The notes under the pieces: model-generated
Told to the model about the DNA's origin: nothing
The model's input: only the letters and a program-made list of their open reading frames with translations
Databases searched by the model: none
Shown: positions 1-9,539 of the stretch, piece after piece
Numbering within the stretch: position 1 is the first letter of the stretch
How the letters are laid out: each line of letters begins with the position of its first letter
Source of the DNA: an uncultured bacterium
GTDB lineage: Bacteria; Hydrogenedentota; Hydrogenedentia; Hydrogenedentales; CAILVY01
Reading direction: 5' to 3'
Length of the DNA: 64,000 nucleotides
NCBI GenBank assembly: GCA_937951485.1
Contig: CALEDJ010000010.1
Location: 51,350-115,349 of the forward strand
Translations under genes and position numbers: made by a program

Positions 1-1385
1 GCGCCGACCACATATTCATCGGCGTCCTCATCGAGTATGGCCGGGGCAAACGGCATGAAATCACTTCGCGCCAACGAAACGTTCAGCCGTTCCACCAAAG
101 TGCGGTCCGTAGTCGGCGCGAGGATGGACCGGTTGCCCAGGGCGCGCGGTCCCCACTCCATCCGATCGCGGAATCGCGCGACAATCCGCCCTTCTGCCAG
201 CAACGCAGCAATGCGTGATTCGATGTTCTCACAGCGGAGATAGGGGAGTCCCGACTGTTGCAAAGCGCGTTCCATCGCCGGATCGTCGAAGGTGTCGCCC
301 AGGAATACATCACGCAGTGGAGTCGGCGGGAAATGCTGTTCCGCGCAAACCGCGCCCAGCGCCAGCCCGCCGTCGCCCATGTTGGGATATACGAAAAGCA
401 TGTCGCAATCATCCAGCGCATGCAGCCGTTGATTGAGTTTCACATTTGCGAAGACGCCGCCCGCCACCGCAAGTCGCCGAAGGCGGGTTTCGCGGAGCCA
501 CCATTTCGCCACGGCGATAATGCCTTCCTCCAGGACCGCTTGCGCCCACGCAGCCACATCTTCGCGCGAATGGCGCGCGCACAGGGTATCGCGCAACCAC
601 CGCACGGCGCGCACGCCATGCGGGCCGACATAGCGCAGCCTGCCTTCTTCGAGCGCGAATGGGGAAGGCTCATTCACGCGGGCCGGGTCGCCGCCCGCCG
701 CCAGTCCGGTGAGTTTTCCTTCATCGCGGCAGGCCATAAACCCCATGGCCGATGCCAACGCTTCGAAGAAAAGCCCAAAGGAGTCCATTGCGGCGGCGGC
801 CCAGAGCCGCTCAATCCCCCCACCCGCCTGCGCGCGGGATACCGTCATGGACAACCCGTCCCCCATCCCGTCGGCGGTGAGCAGCAATGCCTCCTCATAT
901 CCAGAAGCCCACCACGCGCCGGCGGCATGCGCCAGATGGTGCTCGACGAACCGGAGGGGAACGCGGCGCAGAGGCGGCGGCAAGGTTCGGCGGGTCGCCG
1001 GAGCCAACAGGGGACGTACAATGCGGCGTAGAGGTGATTTCTCAGAGGTCCGCGAGATGGGCGTCAAAAATGTCGCAAAATCCAGCATTCGGCTGACCCG
1101 TGTGTCGCCTTTGCTGCGCTTGGCCTCAAAAATCCAGTCATGCAACCGGGGAAAAAGCCGAACCACAAAGGGTGGGGTCATGTGGCCGGCAATGCAAATC
1201 TGGTCAATGTCCTGTGGCGCGATACCGGTCTGCTCGAACAGCGCCGCGAGGGAATGCCGGGGGAAGCCGCCCTCGTTTTTGCGCCGCGTGAAGCGCTCTT
1301 CATTGGCGGCATAGACCACGCGCGGCCCGTCGCACAGGGCGACCCCGGAATCAAACAAATCTTCATTGACGCCAAGAATAATCAT
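1..1385 (-). CDS. NodU/CmcH-family carbamoyltransferase (3' end beyond window)
   Basis: The frame runs off the left edge; about 461 residues are visible, starting at the ATG at 1385. The N-terminus has the family opening MIILGVNEDLFDSG and EERFTRRKNEGGFP (about residues 1-38). An HHLAHAA metal-binding motif follows at about 149-155 and ADGMGDG just after. EWGPRALGNRS at about 410-420 is the conserved C-terminal signature. Family members such as NodU, CmcH and TobZ transfer a carbamoyl group from carbamoyl phosphate, through carbamoyl-adenylate, to a hydroxyl of a sugar or secondary metabolite. The substrate cannot be read here. Family length is about 550-600 residues, so roughly the last fifth is missing. 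Overlapping frames on both strands are shadows of its GC-rich codons. Confidence 0.93.
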   Translation of the reverse strand, partial: MIILGVNEDLFDSGVALCDGPRVVYAANEERFTRRKNEGGFPRHSLAALFEQTGIAPQDIDQICIAGHMTPPFVVRLFPRLHDWIFEAKRSKGDTRVSRMLDFATFLTPISRTSEKSPLRRIVRPLLAPATRRTLPPPLRRVPLRFVEHHLAHAAGAWWASGYEEALLLTADGMGDGLSMTVSRAQAGGGIERLWAAAAMDSFGLFFEALASAMGFMACRDEGKLTGLAAGGDPARVNEPSPFALEEGRLRYVGPHGVRAVRWLRDTLCARHSREDVAAWAQAVLEEGIIAVAKWWLRETRLRRLAVAGGVFANVKLNQRLHALDDCDMLFVYPNMGDGGLALGAVCAEQHFPPTPLRDVFLGDTFDDPAMERALQQSGLPYLRCENIESRIAALLAEGRIVARFRDRMEWGPRALGNRSILAPTTDRTLVERLNVSLARSDFMPFAPAILDEDADEYVVG

Positions 1386-1570
1386 ATGGTGGCCAGGCCA
1401 GATGCAGGTATCAGTTGATTTTCACAAAGATGCGCGCCGTGACGCGGGAACATCCACGCTTATTGTCTGCATTGGACATGTGTTTACGTCTTTCAGTGAA
1501 CTAAGGAGGCATGTCCTCTGAAACAGCATTTTCCGTCAATTTATGCCGCTGTTCTGAAATGGCGGCGGTT

Positions 1571-2560
1571 TCAGATTTCCATGGGATACGTCAACCCCCA
1601 CTCGGCGCGGATGCGGTCGAGGGTTTCCATAATACTCAGGGTTTCCTCCCAAGGCATGATATCGCATTCCAGACGCCCGTCGCGCATGCAGTCCTGGGCC
1701 GCGGCGGCCTGGTAATTGTAGCCGTTACCGGTCATCGGCAGCACCGCATGCTCCGGTTCTCGGCCGTGCACGGTCAAAGTGGCGCCGCGGCTGTGCCAGA
1801 ACGGGGGATGCACCCGGATCATGCCGTCCGTGCCCATGATGAGCGCATCCTGCGGGGTATTGGTGCGCACGGCGGAATGCAGCACGGCGAGCCGCCCGCC
1901 GCTATAGCCCAGCACATAGGCCCCCTGCTCGTCCACGCCGGTTTCGCCGAGATGCGCCAGCCCGGCCACCCGGTCCGGCGGCGCCCCGAAGACCATCGAA
2001 GCGAAGGAGACGCAATAGACGCCCACATCCAGGAGGCCGCCGCCGGCATATTCCGGCGCAAACAGGCGGCTTTCCTCGTTCACCTCGGCCCGGAAACCGA
2101 AATCCGCCTGCACCATGCGCGGCTCGCCGATACGTCCCTCCGCCAGCCATTGCCGCACCTGCCCCATGACCGGCAGGAACCGGGTCCACATGGCTTCCAT
2201 GCAGAACCGATTTGCCGCGCGCGCCGCCTGAAACACTTCCTCCGCCTCGCGCCGGTTTACCGTGAAAGGTTTCTCGCAGAGCACCGCTTTGCCGGCGCGC
2301 AGGCAGCGGATGCTTTCCGCTTTGTGCATGGGGTGCGGCGTGGCCACATAGACGATGTCTACATCAGGGTCTTCGGACAGCGCTTGATATGAGCCGTGAG
2401 ATCGGGCGAATCCGTGTTTCCTGGCAAACTGCGCGGCGCGCCCCGCATCGCGCGAACCTACTGCCGCGAGTCCCGCATCCGGCAGCGCTCTCAAACCCTC
2501 GGCGAATTTGTGGGCGATGTTCCCAGGCCCCAAAATGCCCCATTGTATAGTCTTTGTCAT
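1571..2560 (-). CDS. Gfo/Idh/MocA family NAD(P)-dependent oxidoreductase
   Basis: 329 residues, cytosolic. The N-terminal Rossmann fold begins TIQWGILGPGNIAHKF with the GxGxxA-type dinucleotide motif. The conserved LCEKPFTVN (EKP, about residues 93-101) carries the lysine typical of the family, followed by the C-terminal alpha/beta substrate domain. Length and motifs resemble dihydrodiol dehydrogenase/glucose-fructose oxidoreductase-like members, which oxidise or reduce sugars or cyclitols; the substrate is unknown. I chose the ATG at 2560 rather than the longer frame because AGGAGG lies four bases upstream and the Rossmann strand begins there. It is co-oriented with the carbamoyltransferase downstream (gap about 185 bp), so co-transcription is possible but unproven. 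Confidence 0.9.
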   Translation of the reverse strand: MTKTIQWGILGPGNIAHKFAEGLRALPDAGLAAVGSRDAGRAAQFARKHGFARSHGSYQALSEDPDVDIVYVATPHPMHKAESIRCLRAGKAVLCEKPFTVNRREAEEVFQAARAANRFCMEAMWTRFLPVMGQVRQWLAEGRIGEPRMVQADFGFRAEVNEESRLFAPEYAGGGLLDVGVYCVSFASMVFGAPPDRVAGLAHLGETGVDEQGAYVLGYSGGRLAVLHSAVRTNTPQDALIMGTDGMIRVHPPFWHSRGATLTVHGREPEHAVLPMTGNGYNYQAAAAQDCMRDGRLECDIMPWEETLSIMETLDRIRAEWGLTYPMEI

Positions 2561-3007
2561 GTAGCCTCCTGATCCGCATGTCTTGTGTTGACCCACGCCA
2601 GAAGCCTTTATGAAACCTGACCATCGCTCCAAATAGCAAGTGGAAACAGACAGACTCAATTTTCGCGACATCTGCGCGTTTCGCGCAGATGTTTGGTGAA
2701 GGGTGTGCTCTACCTGTGTATTGTGCGATGTTTCTATGGATGCAAGGCGCCGTCACCCCCGCGAAAGCGGGGGGCCAGACAAAAGTGCAGGCACCGGAAA
2801 CGTGATTGCTGGATTCCCGCCTGCGCGGGAATGACGGGAGGGATGGCTTTGGGTATGATGTCCAATGCATGTGGCTGCGGCCATGCCGCGCCATGCAATT
2901 GTGAAATGGGCTTTTTCTTCGCATACAAGCGGGAAATATCCTTCATCTTCCATGATGCTGATATCAAAAGTGTCCATTTCTTAACCCCCCGGGGGATTTT
3001 GCTCTGC
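2561..3007. other. gene-free stretch between divergent genes
   Basis: About 450 bases between the oxidoreductase and the kinase promoter. Apart from the inverted-repeat element at 2748-2841 I see no coding frame with a credible start or recognisable product. Short frames here translate the repeat. Confidence 0.6.
2748..2841. repeat. small inverted-repeat element (REP/MITE-like)
   Basis: The ends are imperfect inverted repeats: CCGTCACCCCCGCGAAAGC on the left and GCCTGCGCGGGAATGACGGG on the right. Internal GC hairpins (CCCCCGCGAAAGCGGGGG and TCCCGCCTGCGCGGGA) flank a unique core of about 40 bases. This resembles the widespread GTCATTCCCGCGnnnGCGGGAATCC-type intergenic repeats. No coding capacity and no clear target duplication. 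Confidence 0.7.
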
Positions 3008-3036
3008 TTGACAAAAAGCCCTTCATACTATAGAGT
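3008..3036 (+). promoter_or_regulatory. putative sigma-70-type promoter for the kinase gene
   Basis: A perfect TTGACA (3008-3013) is followed after 17 bases by TAGAGT (3031-3036). An alternative -10 TATAGA starts at 3029 with 15-base spacing. The kinase ATG at 3124 is about 80 bases downstream of the expected start of transcription. Confidence 0.5.
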
Positions 3037-3123
3037 GGGATCAACCCCAAGAGCAGTATGCTTTTGCCCTCAACGGGGGTCCTTCGGTTAAACGTCGGCA
3101 TCACGACAGGGGTGCGTAAATAC

Positions 3124-6100
3124 ATGGACAAGGATAGAAATCTTCTCTTTGGGGTCTTGGCGGTGCAATTCAAGGGGGTATCGCCGACGCAGTTGGTGCA
3201 GGCGGCCGCCGCCTGGATCACCGACCCCTCCACGCCATTGGCGCATCGTCTTGTGGAACAGGGCGTGCTGAGCAATGCGGACAGGGAATTCCTGGAACAC
3301 CTGGTGGATGAGGCGGTCAAAGCGCACGGGGGAGACGCTGTGGAGACCCTGGCGTCGCTTGGGGGGATGGAGCAGGTGCGCAAGTCTTTCGGGGATGCGG
3401 CGGAATCCTTGGGATTGGATGCCCTGCAGACGCTTTCTATGTCAGGCGGCGCGTTTTTCAACCGTTCCGGTCAGGAGGTGACGGGCATCAAGGAGCCGCC
3501 GGGCCGCTATACCCTGCTTTCTCACCACGCCAGAGGTGGGATGGGGCGCGTGCTGCTGGTGCACGATGAGTATCTGGGACGGGACATCGCCCTGAAAGAA
3601 TTGCTTCAGGCGACTTCCGGCAGTGTCGCTTCGAAAAAAGCGGGGCATCCGGCCAGGTCCTCGTCGGTGACGGCGCGTTTCCTGCAGGAAGCCCGAATCA
3701 CCGGGCAACTGGAGCATCCTTCCATTGTTCCCGTTTACGAATTAGGGAGACGCGACGACGGCACGCCTTATTACACGATGAAACTGGTGAAGGGGAAAAC
3801 ATTGGCGCAGGCCCTGCACGACTGCAAGACGCTGGGCGAACGCCTGCAACTCCTGTCGCATTTCCTGGATTTGTGCCAGGCCATCGCCTATGCGCACAGC
3901 CGGGGCGTGATTCACCGCGACATCAAGCCCGGCAATGTCATGGTCGGACAATTCGGCGAGACGGTGGTGTTGGACTGGGGACTCGCCAAGGTGCGCGATG
4001 TCGAAGATGCGAATATCGAAGACATCCGGGATACGCTGCATTATCTGACCGTCAACGATGAGGAATCCCTCTGCAAGACGTCTTACGGACGCGCGTTGGG
4101 CACGCCGCAATACATGCCGCCGGAGCAGGCCGAGGGGCGCATTGACGACATTGATGAACGGTCCGACGTCTATTCCCTGGGTGCGGTTCTTTACGAAATA
4201 CTGACGGGGTCGCCGCCGTTCAGCGGCAAGAATACGCGGGACGTGTTGAACCAGGTGGTTCGCAGCGACATAACCCCGATTTTGAAGGCAGCACCGGATG
4301 CACCGCCGGAACTGGCCGGCATCTGCGCCAAGGCCATGCAGCGTGACCCCAAAGACCGTTATCAATCCGCCATGGAACTGGCGGATGATGTGCAGCGCTT
4401 CGTAACGGGCCGCCTGGTCAGTGTCTATGCTTATTCGTTTCGGGAAATCCTGCTGCGGCAGTATCGGCGGCACCGGGCGGCAGTCAATGCGACCGCCGCC
4501 TGCCTGTTCTTTTTGATGGTGGTGGGCATATTTTCGTACATCAGCATCTGGAACGCCCGGAACCGTGAACGGGAACAGCGAATCATCGCCGAAGAGAAGA
4601 CCTATCTGTCCCAAATCCACTCTGTACAAGCACTTCTGGGCAAGGCGGATTACGCCGCGGCCAATCAGGTGCTGTGGCAAACCGATCCCCAACGCCGGGC
4701 CTGGGAGTGGGGCTATCTGCTGAACCGGGCGAATCCGGACCTCTATACGGTGGAAACGCCGGGGTCGGGCGTTCATGTAACCTTTTTTTCTCCGGATGGA
4801 ACGAAAATGCTTACCCTTTCAGGCGCGGAGTCTGCGGCGATCCGGGACCCCATGACAGGTCAGGCGTTGGTCACCCTTGAGGGCGAACCCACCTATTTCA
4901 CTTCCCAGTGTTTCAGTCCGGACATGACCAAGGTGGCGGTCGGCAGTCTGGAAGGGCTTCGGGTGTGGGACATGGCGACGGGGCGGCAATTACACAACAT
5001 TCACACTTCGGCAGGCGTCTTTTCCATGGTGTTTGATGCGACATCCTCCCGCCTCTTCGCGGGCTGCGGCGACAATGTCATTCGCGGATGGGACATCGGA
5101 ACGTCGGGGCCGGAGCAGGCAGGCGAATGGCGGACCACCTCGCGGCCTGTGTATGCGCTCACGTTCTATCCCGGCAATGACCGCATCATGGCGGGCATGG
5201 GGGAATCAGGTGGAGGAGTGTTCCAGGTCTGGTCGTTTCCGGAATGGAAACCGGTATTCAGCGGGAAGGGCATGATCCCGTGCCTCAGTCCGGACGGCGC
5301 CGTGATAGGAACCGCCGAGCATGCGATGATCTTTTTGTATGACGCTGACACGGGCGCGCTCGTGCAAGAGATAGACGCGCGGCAGGATTTCATTACGGAC
5401 CTGCGTTTCAGCAGCGACGGCGCCCGGTTTGTCACCTCCGCGCGCGATGGCACGGTGATATTGTGGGATACGCGAAGCGGAGAACGTTTGCGCACTTACT
5501 ATCATCAGAACCCCGTCCGTTACGCGTTCTTTGTCGCGGATGACTGCTTTGTGCTCTCATGCACGATTGACATGGAATTGTCGCTCTGGTCCATGGAACG
5601 GGATGAGGCGATATACGAGGTTCGGGCAAGAGGACCGGGCTTGATGAACGCCCATGTGTCGCCTGACGGACGGCTCCTGGCGCTCGCCACCACCGACCAG
5701 TTTTTTCAGATATGGCATGTGTTCGGTCCAACGGGCATGCGGCCCGTGGCGTACCAGTTGCCGCAGCGGCCCAATGCCACAAGCGGGGTTCGCCATCTCA
5801 CGTTTTCCCGCACAAAAGAACGTTTTGGCGTGAGTTGGGGCGATTCCACATACACTGTCTTTGATACGGAAAAGATGACGACCCTGGCCCAATACCTGTG
5901 TCCGACGCCGTTCATCGCCAATTACCTGGCGATCGATCCCGAAGGACGACGCGTGGTGACGGTGATTGACAGCATGATTCCAATTGTATGGGACGTTGAC
6001 ACGGGAACCATGCGGCGTGCATACCGCGCACATGATGCTCAGGTCTTGGCCATCGCCTGGAGTCCGGATGGCCGCCATATCGCTTCGGCGGCGTCCGAAG

Positions 6101-7467
6101 ACGGCGTGCATCTATGGGACCCGGATTCCGGCAAGACAGAACGCGAAATCACAGAACATGACAGCGTTGTGATGGACCTTCAATTCAGCCCGGACAGCGC
6201 CGCGCTGCTTATCGGGTTCATGGATGGCATCGCCGCCCTGTTCTCGGTCGCCACGGGGCAGCGCATGGCCGTATTCGAACACCCGTTCCCCGTGCTTGCC
6301 GTGGCCTTCAGCGAAAGCGGGGAGCGCATTGCCGTCGCCACCGCCGACGCAAAGATCCATGTCTGGGATGTGCAGCGTCGTGAATTGCTGGGCATGCTCC
6401 AAACAAGCGGCTACATCGGCAAAGTGCATTTCGCCGCAAGGCCGATGGCGGTTGCATTTACGCATGATGACCGGTATATCCTGACGCGCTGCAAATTTGT
6501 CGAAACCACCCTCTGGGATGCGGCATCCTTCACGTCGCTCGCGACATTTGGCGTTTCGGACCATGTGGAATTCCTTCCCGATAACCGTTCGGCTATCGCC
6601 ATTGACATGGATGGCGTTCTCAAGCGCATCGAAACCACGCCCTGGTCTCCCGCACAACAGGCCATGCTGCCGCGAGAAGAACTACTCCGCCACTACGGTG
6701 AGTATCGGCAGGAACAAGCACGGCGCGCCCCGCCGCCCAGACAACTGCCCGATAATGACACATTCCTCGTTCCGTTGGGCGCGGCGACACTGCTAAACGC
6801 CGTCAAAGCGTTGCATTCGGAGATCGCATATTCGCAATTTCAGGCCGTTTCCCCGGAAGAAGACCGGTATGTAGTCCCCATGCCTCAGTCCTGGGCCTCC
6901 TATTGTCTGGGACTGCAAATCGGGGACCGCATCACCCATCTCGACGGCAAAGCGCTCTCCGGGCGCTGGGACACCCGGATCAGGCTCGAACAACTGGCGG
7001 CGGCCTTGGCGCAATCGCCAGACCCCGCGCTGGAATTGACCATCTCACGGTCAGGACGTTCCCTGACATTCAAGTATCTGACGCTCCCGATGAAGCGGCG
7101 CCGGGAAACCGTGACCATGACGCGCACAACAGCGCTCGCTTTTGTGGATGCCGCCTGCGCCGTGCTGCCCAACTGCGTCGAGTTCTGCCAACCCTCTCCG
7201 CCGGGAATCGCCTTTCTGTTCCCCGCCCCGCTGACGCCAGGTGTTCAAGACCTTTTTTATCAGGGAGGGCTCATGACCGGAGACATTGTCACGGATTTTA
7301 ACGGAAAACGCGCTGAGCACTACGATGAACTCCGGCAGTATCTGGTTGAATTGCGTCAGAAAATCGAGACCGGGGAATCCAGCAGGTTCACAGTTCATGT
7401 GCTGCGCGGTCTCTTCAGTGAAATCGAAATAACCTATAGCGTTTTATCCGACATCAACTCCCATTAG
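3124..7467 (+). CDS. membrane Ser/Thr protein kinase with WD40 propeller and PDZ-like C-terminus
   Basis: 1447 residues. Residues 1-110 are the planctomycete-type kinase N-terminus (DRNLLFGVLAVQ; HRLVEQGVLS). The kinase domain (about 127-425) has glycine loop ARGGMGRV, Lys158, HRDIKPGNV with catalytic Asp266, DWG at 284 in place of DFG, and GTPQYMPPEQ in the activation segment. One membrane helix lies at about 453-477, then a long WD40 region (about 540-1190, many ..WD endings), then two PDZ-like segments (about 1261 and 1372: GLQIGDRITHLDGK, GGLMTGDIVTDFNGK). The kinase is cytosolic; the propeller presumably lies across the membrane. I chose ATG 3124 over 3058 because the conserved family N-terminus begins there. 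Substrate unknown. The next gene, a secreted Cys-rich protein, follows in the same direction 87 bp on. Confidence 0.92.
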   Translation: MDKDRNLLFGVLAVQFKGVSPTQLVQAAAAWITDPSTPLAHRLVEQGVLSNADREFLEHLVDEAVKAHGGDAVETLASLGGMEQVRKSFGDAAESLGLDALQTLSMSGGAFFNRSGQEVTGIKEPPGRYTLLSHHARGGMGRVLLVHDEYLGRDIALKELLQATSGSVASKKAGHPARSSSVTARFLQEARITGQLEHPSIVPVYELGRRDDGTPYYTMKLVKGKTLAQALHDCKTLGERLQLLSHFLDLCQAIAYAHSRGVIHRDIKPGNVMVGQFGETVVLDWGLAKVRDVEDANIEDIRDTLHYLTVNDEESLCKTSYGRALGTPQYMPPEQAEGRIDDIDERSDVYSLGAVLYEILTGSPPFSGKNTRDVLNQVVRSDITPILKAAPDAPPELAGICAKAMQRDPKDRYQSAMELADDVQRFVTGRLVSVYAYSFREILLRQYRRHRAAVNATAACLFFLMVVGIFSYISIWNARNREREQRIIAEEKTYLSQIHSVQALLGKADYAAANQVLWQTDPQRRAWEWGYLLNRANPDLYTVETPGSGVHVTFFSPDGTKMLTLSGAESAAIRDPMTGQALVTLEGEPTYFTSQCFSPDMTKVAVGSLEGLRVWDMATGRQLHNIHTSAGVFSMVFDATSSRLFAGCGDNVIRGWDIGTSGPEQAGEWRTTSRPVYALTFYPGNDRIMAGMGESGGGVFQVWSFPEWKPVFSGKGMIPCLSPDGAVIGTAEHAMIFLYDADTGALVQEIDARQDFITDLRFSSDGARFVTSARDGTVILWDTRSGERLRTYYHQNPVRYAFFVADDCFVLSCTIDMELSLWSMERDEAIYEVRARGPGLMNAHVSPDGRLLALATTDQFFQIWHVFGPTGMRPVAYQLPQRPNATSGVRHLTFSRTKERFGVSWGDSTYTVFDTEKMTTLAQYLCPTPFIANYLAIDPEGRRVVTVIDSMIPIVWDVDTGTMRRAYRAHDAQVLAIAWSPDGRHIASAASEDGVHLWDPDSGKTEREITEHDSVVMDLQFSPDSAALLIGFMDGIAALFSVATGQRMAVFEHPFPVLAVAFSESGERIAVATADAKIHVWDVQRRELLGMLQTSGYIGKVHFAARPMAVAFTHDDRYILTRCKFVETTLWDAASFTSLATFGVSDHVEFLPDNRSAIAIDMDGVLKRIETTPWSPAQQAMLPREELLRHYGEYRQEQARRAPPPRQLPDNDTFLVPLGAATLLNAVKALHSEIAYSQFQAVSPEEDRYVVPMPQSWASYCLGLQIGDRITHLDGKALSGRWDTRIRLEQLAAALAQSPDPALELTISRSGRSLTFKYLTLPMKRRRETVTMTRTTALAFVDAACAVLPNCVEFCQPSPPGIAFLFPAPLTPGVQDLFYQGGLMTGDIVTDFNGKRAEHYDELRQYLVELRQKIETGESSRFTVHVLRGLFSEIEITYSVLSDINSH

Positions 7468-7554
7468 CCGTAAGAGAGCGGATGTCGGTCACCATAGACT
7501 GGAAAGCGCATTGGTGAATCACAAGGGACCGAACATAAAGAAGGAGAAACAGGG

Positions 7555-8367
7555 ATGCGAAAGGGCAAGAGCGCAGTATTTGCAGTGCTGGGCGTGTGCA
7601 TGATGCTGAGCGGCTTTTGTGCGGCCCAGCCCGGGGAGATTCAGGAGATTTCCTGGCAGGAGGTTGAACGGAACGCGAGTGATTTCACGATATCAGACTG
7701 GGGGCCGAATACCTATCTGACCTGTTACCTGATGGCGGAGTTGTCTGTCGGCCAATTGTTCGCGCCGACCACGAAAATCAGCACCGTCGTCGAGCAATGG
7801 AAGGTAAATTGCGACAAGATGGAGACGAACGGCAGGGTTTCACCGGAAAGTGTGGCAAGAACCAGAGCGGCCTTGGATAACTTAAGCGCAGCGATTCAGG
7901 ATGCAAATATCCAGTGGGCCTACAGGGACCTGTACTTTCAGAACTGGGATGATGCGGCGCTCGCGCCTGTCAAGCGGGAATTGGAGCACTTGAAGGCGGC
8001 GGGAGTGAACCTGGCTTTTCTGAACTTCAGGCACAAGGACCAGTTTGACTCCGTGATCGCCAACCTGCACCGGCAGGGTTTCTGTGATTGGGAATTGGCG
8101 GATTTCTTCTGGACGCCCGCTTCTCCGAGGTTCAAGGACGATGCCATCAACGCCATCAGCGACGCCCTGCATGAATACCGCGTGCTTATCGGCGAGATGC
8201 CCGACCTCTACGTCTATAAGACAGACGGCACGGCGTACCGCGTATCGGACCCGGATATCAGAAACATGTGCTGCAGCAACACCACTCGAAAGTGCGTTAC
8301 GACCTATCCCAAGGTATGCACGATGTGTGGTCTGTTTTGTTGCACCGGGAGTCAGTGGTGTTCATGA
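7555..8367 (+). CDS. secreted protein of unknown function with cysteine-rich C-terminal tail
   Basis: 270 residues; family not recognised. A Sec signal peptide is evident (MRKGKSAVFAVLG..FCAAQ, cleavage near residue 24). The body is a mostly helical, acidic region of about 200 residues with no motif I know. The last 32 residues hold eight cysteines spaced CC-x6-C-x7-C-x2-C-x3-CC-x5-C, ending CS; in an exported protein these suggest a disulfide-knotted or metal-binding mini-domain. AAGGAG eight bases before the ATG fixes the start. It follows the kinase-WD40 gene by 87 bp in the same direction and could be co-transcribed. A hairpin at 8398-8426 closes the unit. Confidence 0.75.
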   Translation: MRKGKSAVFAVLGVCMMLSGFCAAQPGEIQEISWQEVERNASDFTISDWGPNTYLTCYLMAELSVGQLFAPTTKISTVVEQWKVNCDKMETNGRVSPESVARTRAALDNLSAAIQDANIQWAYRDLYFQNWDDAALAPVKRELEHLKAAGVNLAFLNFRHKDQFDSVIANLHRQGFCDWELADFFWTPASPRFKDDAINAISDALHEYRVLIGEMPDLYVYKTDGTAYRVSDPDIRNMCCSNTTRKCVTTYPKVCTMCGLFCCTGSQWCS

Positions 8368-8397
8368 CATCAGCGCCCCCTGTTTTCAAAACCCGCG

Positions 8398-8426
8398 CCG
8401 GGAAACGGCTCTGCTGTTTCCCGGCA
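8398..8426. terminator. hairpin between convergent genes (likely bidirectional terminator)
   Basis: Perfect 10-bp stem GCCGGGAAAC/GTTTCCCGGC with a 9-base loop, between two convergent stop codons. On the minus strand the stem is followed by GGGTTTTG, so termination of the prepilin-like gene is the better supported direction. Confidence 0.55.
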
Positions 8427-8433
8427 GCGCAAT

Positions 8434-9504
8434 TCACTCCCCGAAGAAATAGTTGTTAAGGGTTGTTATGGCGTAGGCCATGACCCGGGTGACCGGATGT
8501 TCGCCGGGGAATCTCAAGAATTCAACGTGCCCGTCCAGATACAGGACATTCGCGCCGCCGGGAAGATGATTGAACCCGTCCCGGCCGATATTCAAAGCGG
8601 TGCGGTCCCACATGATGGGCAGGGTGCTCTGCGCCATGGCGCTTGCGGCCGCGTTATTGATGTCCGTAATCAGGAACCGCTCGACGCCCTCCCGCAGGCG
8701 GTAGAGATGACGGGTCGGCGTGCCCGGCGTCGGCTCATCGAAGGAATAATCCTTATCATAGATTTGCAATTCATTGTTGTAAGACGCGGGCAAATGCGGA
8801 AAAAAACCTTCCCCCCATCGATCTCCGAGAATGCCCCCGTAAGTGTCAGGATCGAACATTGTATTCACAAAGGCGGTGCTGACCGCCGCATCCGGTGGAT
8901 TGGCATTCGGGTCCGCGCCCGGCCGTACCACGTACTCGCCGAGAATGGTCCAGCCAAAATATGCGTAACTGTCGCGCTCTGAGGGATCCCATACGCTGTT
9001 GCTGGGATGGCAGGGGTCTAACGGCATATCGAGGTCATCCCCGTATCGCCAAGTGCAGACCTGGTAGGTAGGAGAAGACGGACACTGTATGATTTTGATG
9101 TCCGTCATGTATTCCGGATACATGGATTGCACATCCGGAAGAAACGACGTCACATTGGGAGCCGAACAGGTGCATGAAAAATCAGGGCAGTAAGTTGAAA
9201 GCATCGCCTCTGTGCTTATGTCGCCTAAGTACCACGTCGTTTCGTTCGCTTTCATCGTGGGAAACTTCTCGCCGGGCGCCTCGTTGGCGTACATCTTGAA
9301 AATGATGCCGAATTGCTTGAGGTTGTTCTGGCATTGCGAGCGCCGCGCCGCTTCGCGCGCCCGCGCCAGCGCCGGCAGCAGAATCGCCGCCAGAATGGCG
9401 ATGATGGCGATGACCACCAACAACTCGATAAGGGTGAACCCCCTGCCCAATGTGTCTTCAAGAATGGGAGATATTTTTGTTCCAATTTTTCTAGATTTTT
9501 GCAT
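8434..9504 (-). CDS. prepilin-like protein with type II N-terminal methylation motif and HX9DG-like C-terminus
   Basis: 356 residues. The N-terminus has the prepilin cleavage/methylation signal [20 protein letters not shown] (about residues 22-41) followed by the [15 protein letters not shown] helix. The C-terminus has [18 protein letters not shown], the H-X9-DG motif of the DUF1559/SBP_bac_10-like family with one extra residue. Such proteins are hugely expanded in Planctomycetes, Lentisphaerae and Hydrogenedentota, and are processed by prepilin peptidase into type II pseudopilin-like surface proteins; individual roles are unknown. The start at 9504 has GGAGAG upstream, and a good promoter lies at 9554-9582. 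The longer upstream frame would put the signal too far inside. No pilus or secretion genes are adjacent. Confidence 0.92.
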   Translation of the reverse strand: MQKSRKIGTKISPILEDTLGRGFTLIELLVVIAIIAILAAILLPALARAREAARRSQCQNNLKQFGIIFKMYANEAPGEKFPTMKANETTWYLGDISTEAMLSTYCPDFSCTCSAPNVTSFLPDVQSMYPEYMTDIKIIQCPSSPTYQVCTWRYGDDLDMPLDPCHPSNSVWDPSERDSYAYFGWTILGEYVVRPGADPNANPPDAAVSTAFVNTMFDPDTYGGILGDRWGEGFFPHLPASYNNELQIYDKDYSFDEPTPGTPTRHLYRLREGVERFLITDINNAAASAMAQSTLPIMWDRTALNIGRDGFNHLPGGANVLYLDGHVEFLRFPGEHPVTRVMAYAITTLNNYFFGE

Positions 9505-9539
9505 ATATAATTCTCTCCGCCATAAAAAATATAATTGAA

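Noticed and set aside
258..1031. 257-codon open frame on the plus strand
   Set aside because: Antisense to the carbamoyltransferase, whose minus-strand motifs run through the same region.
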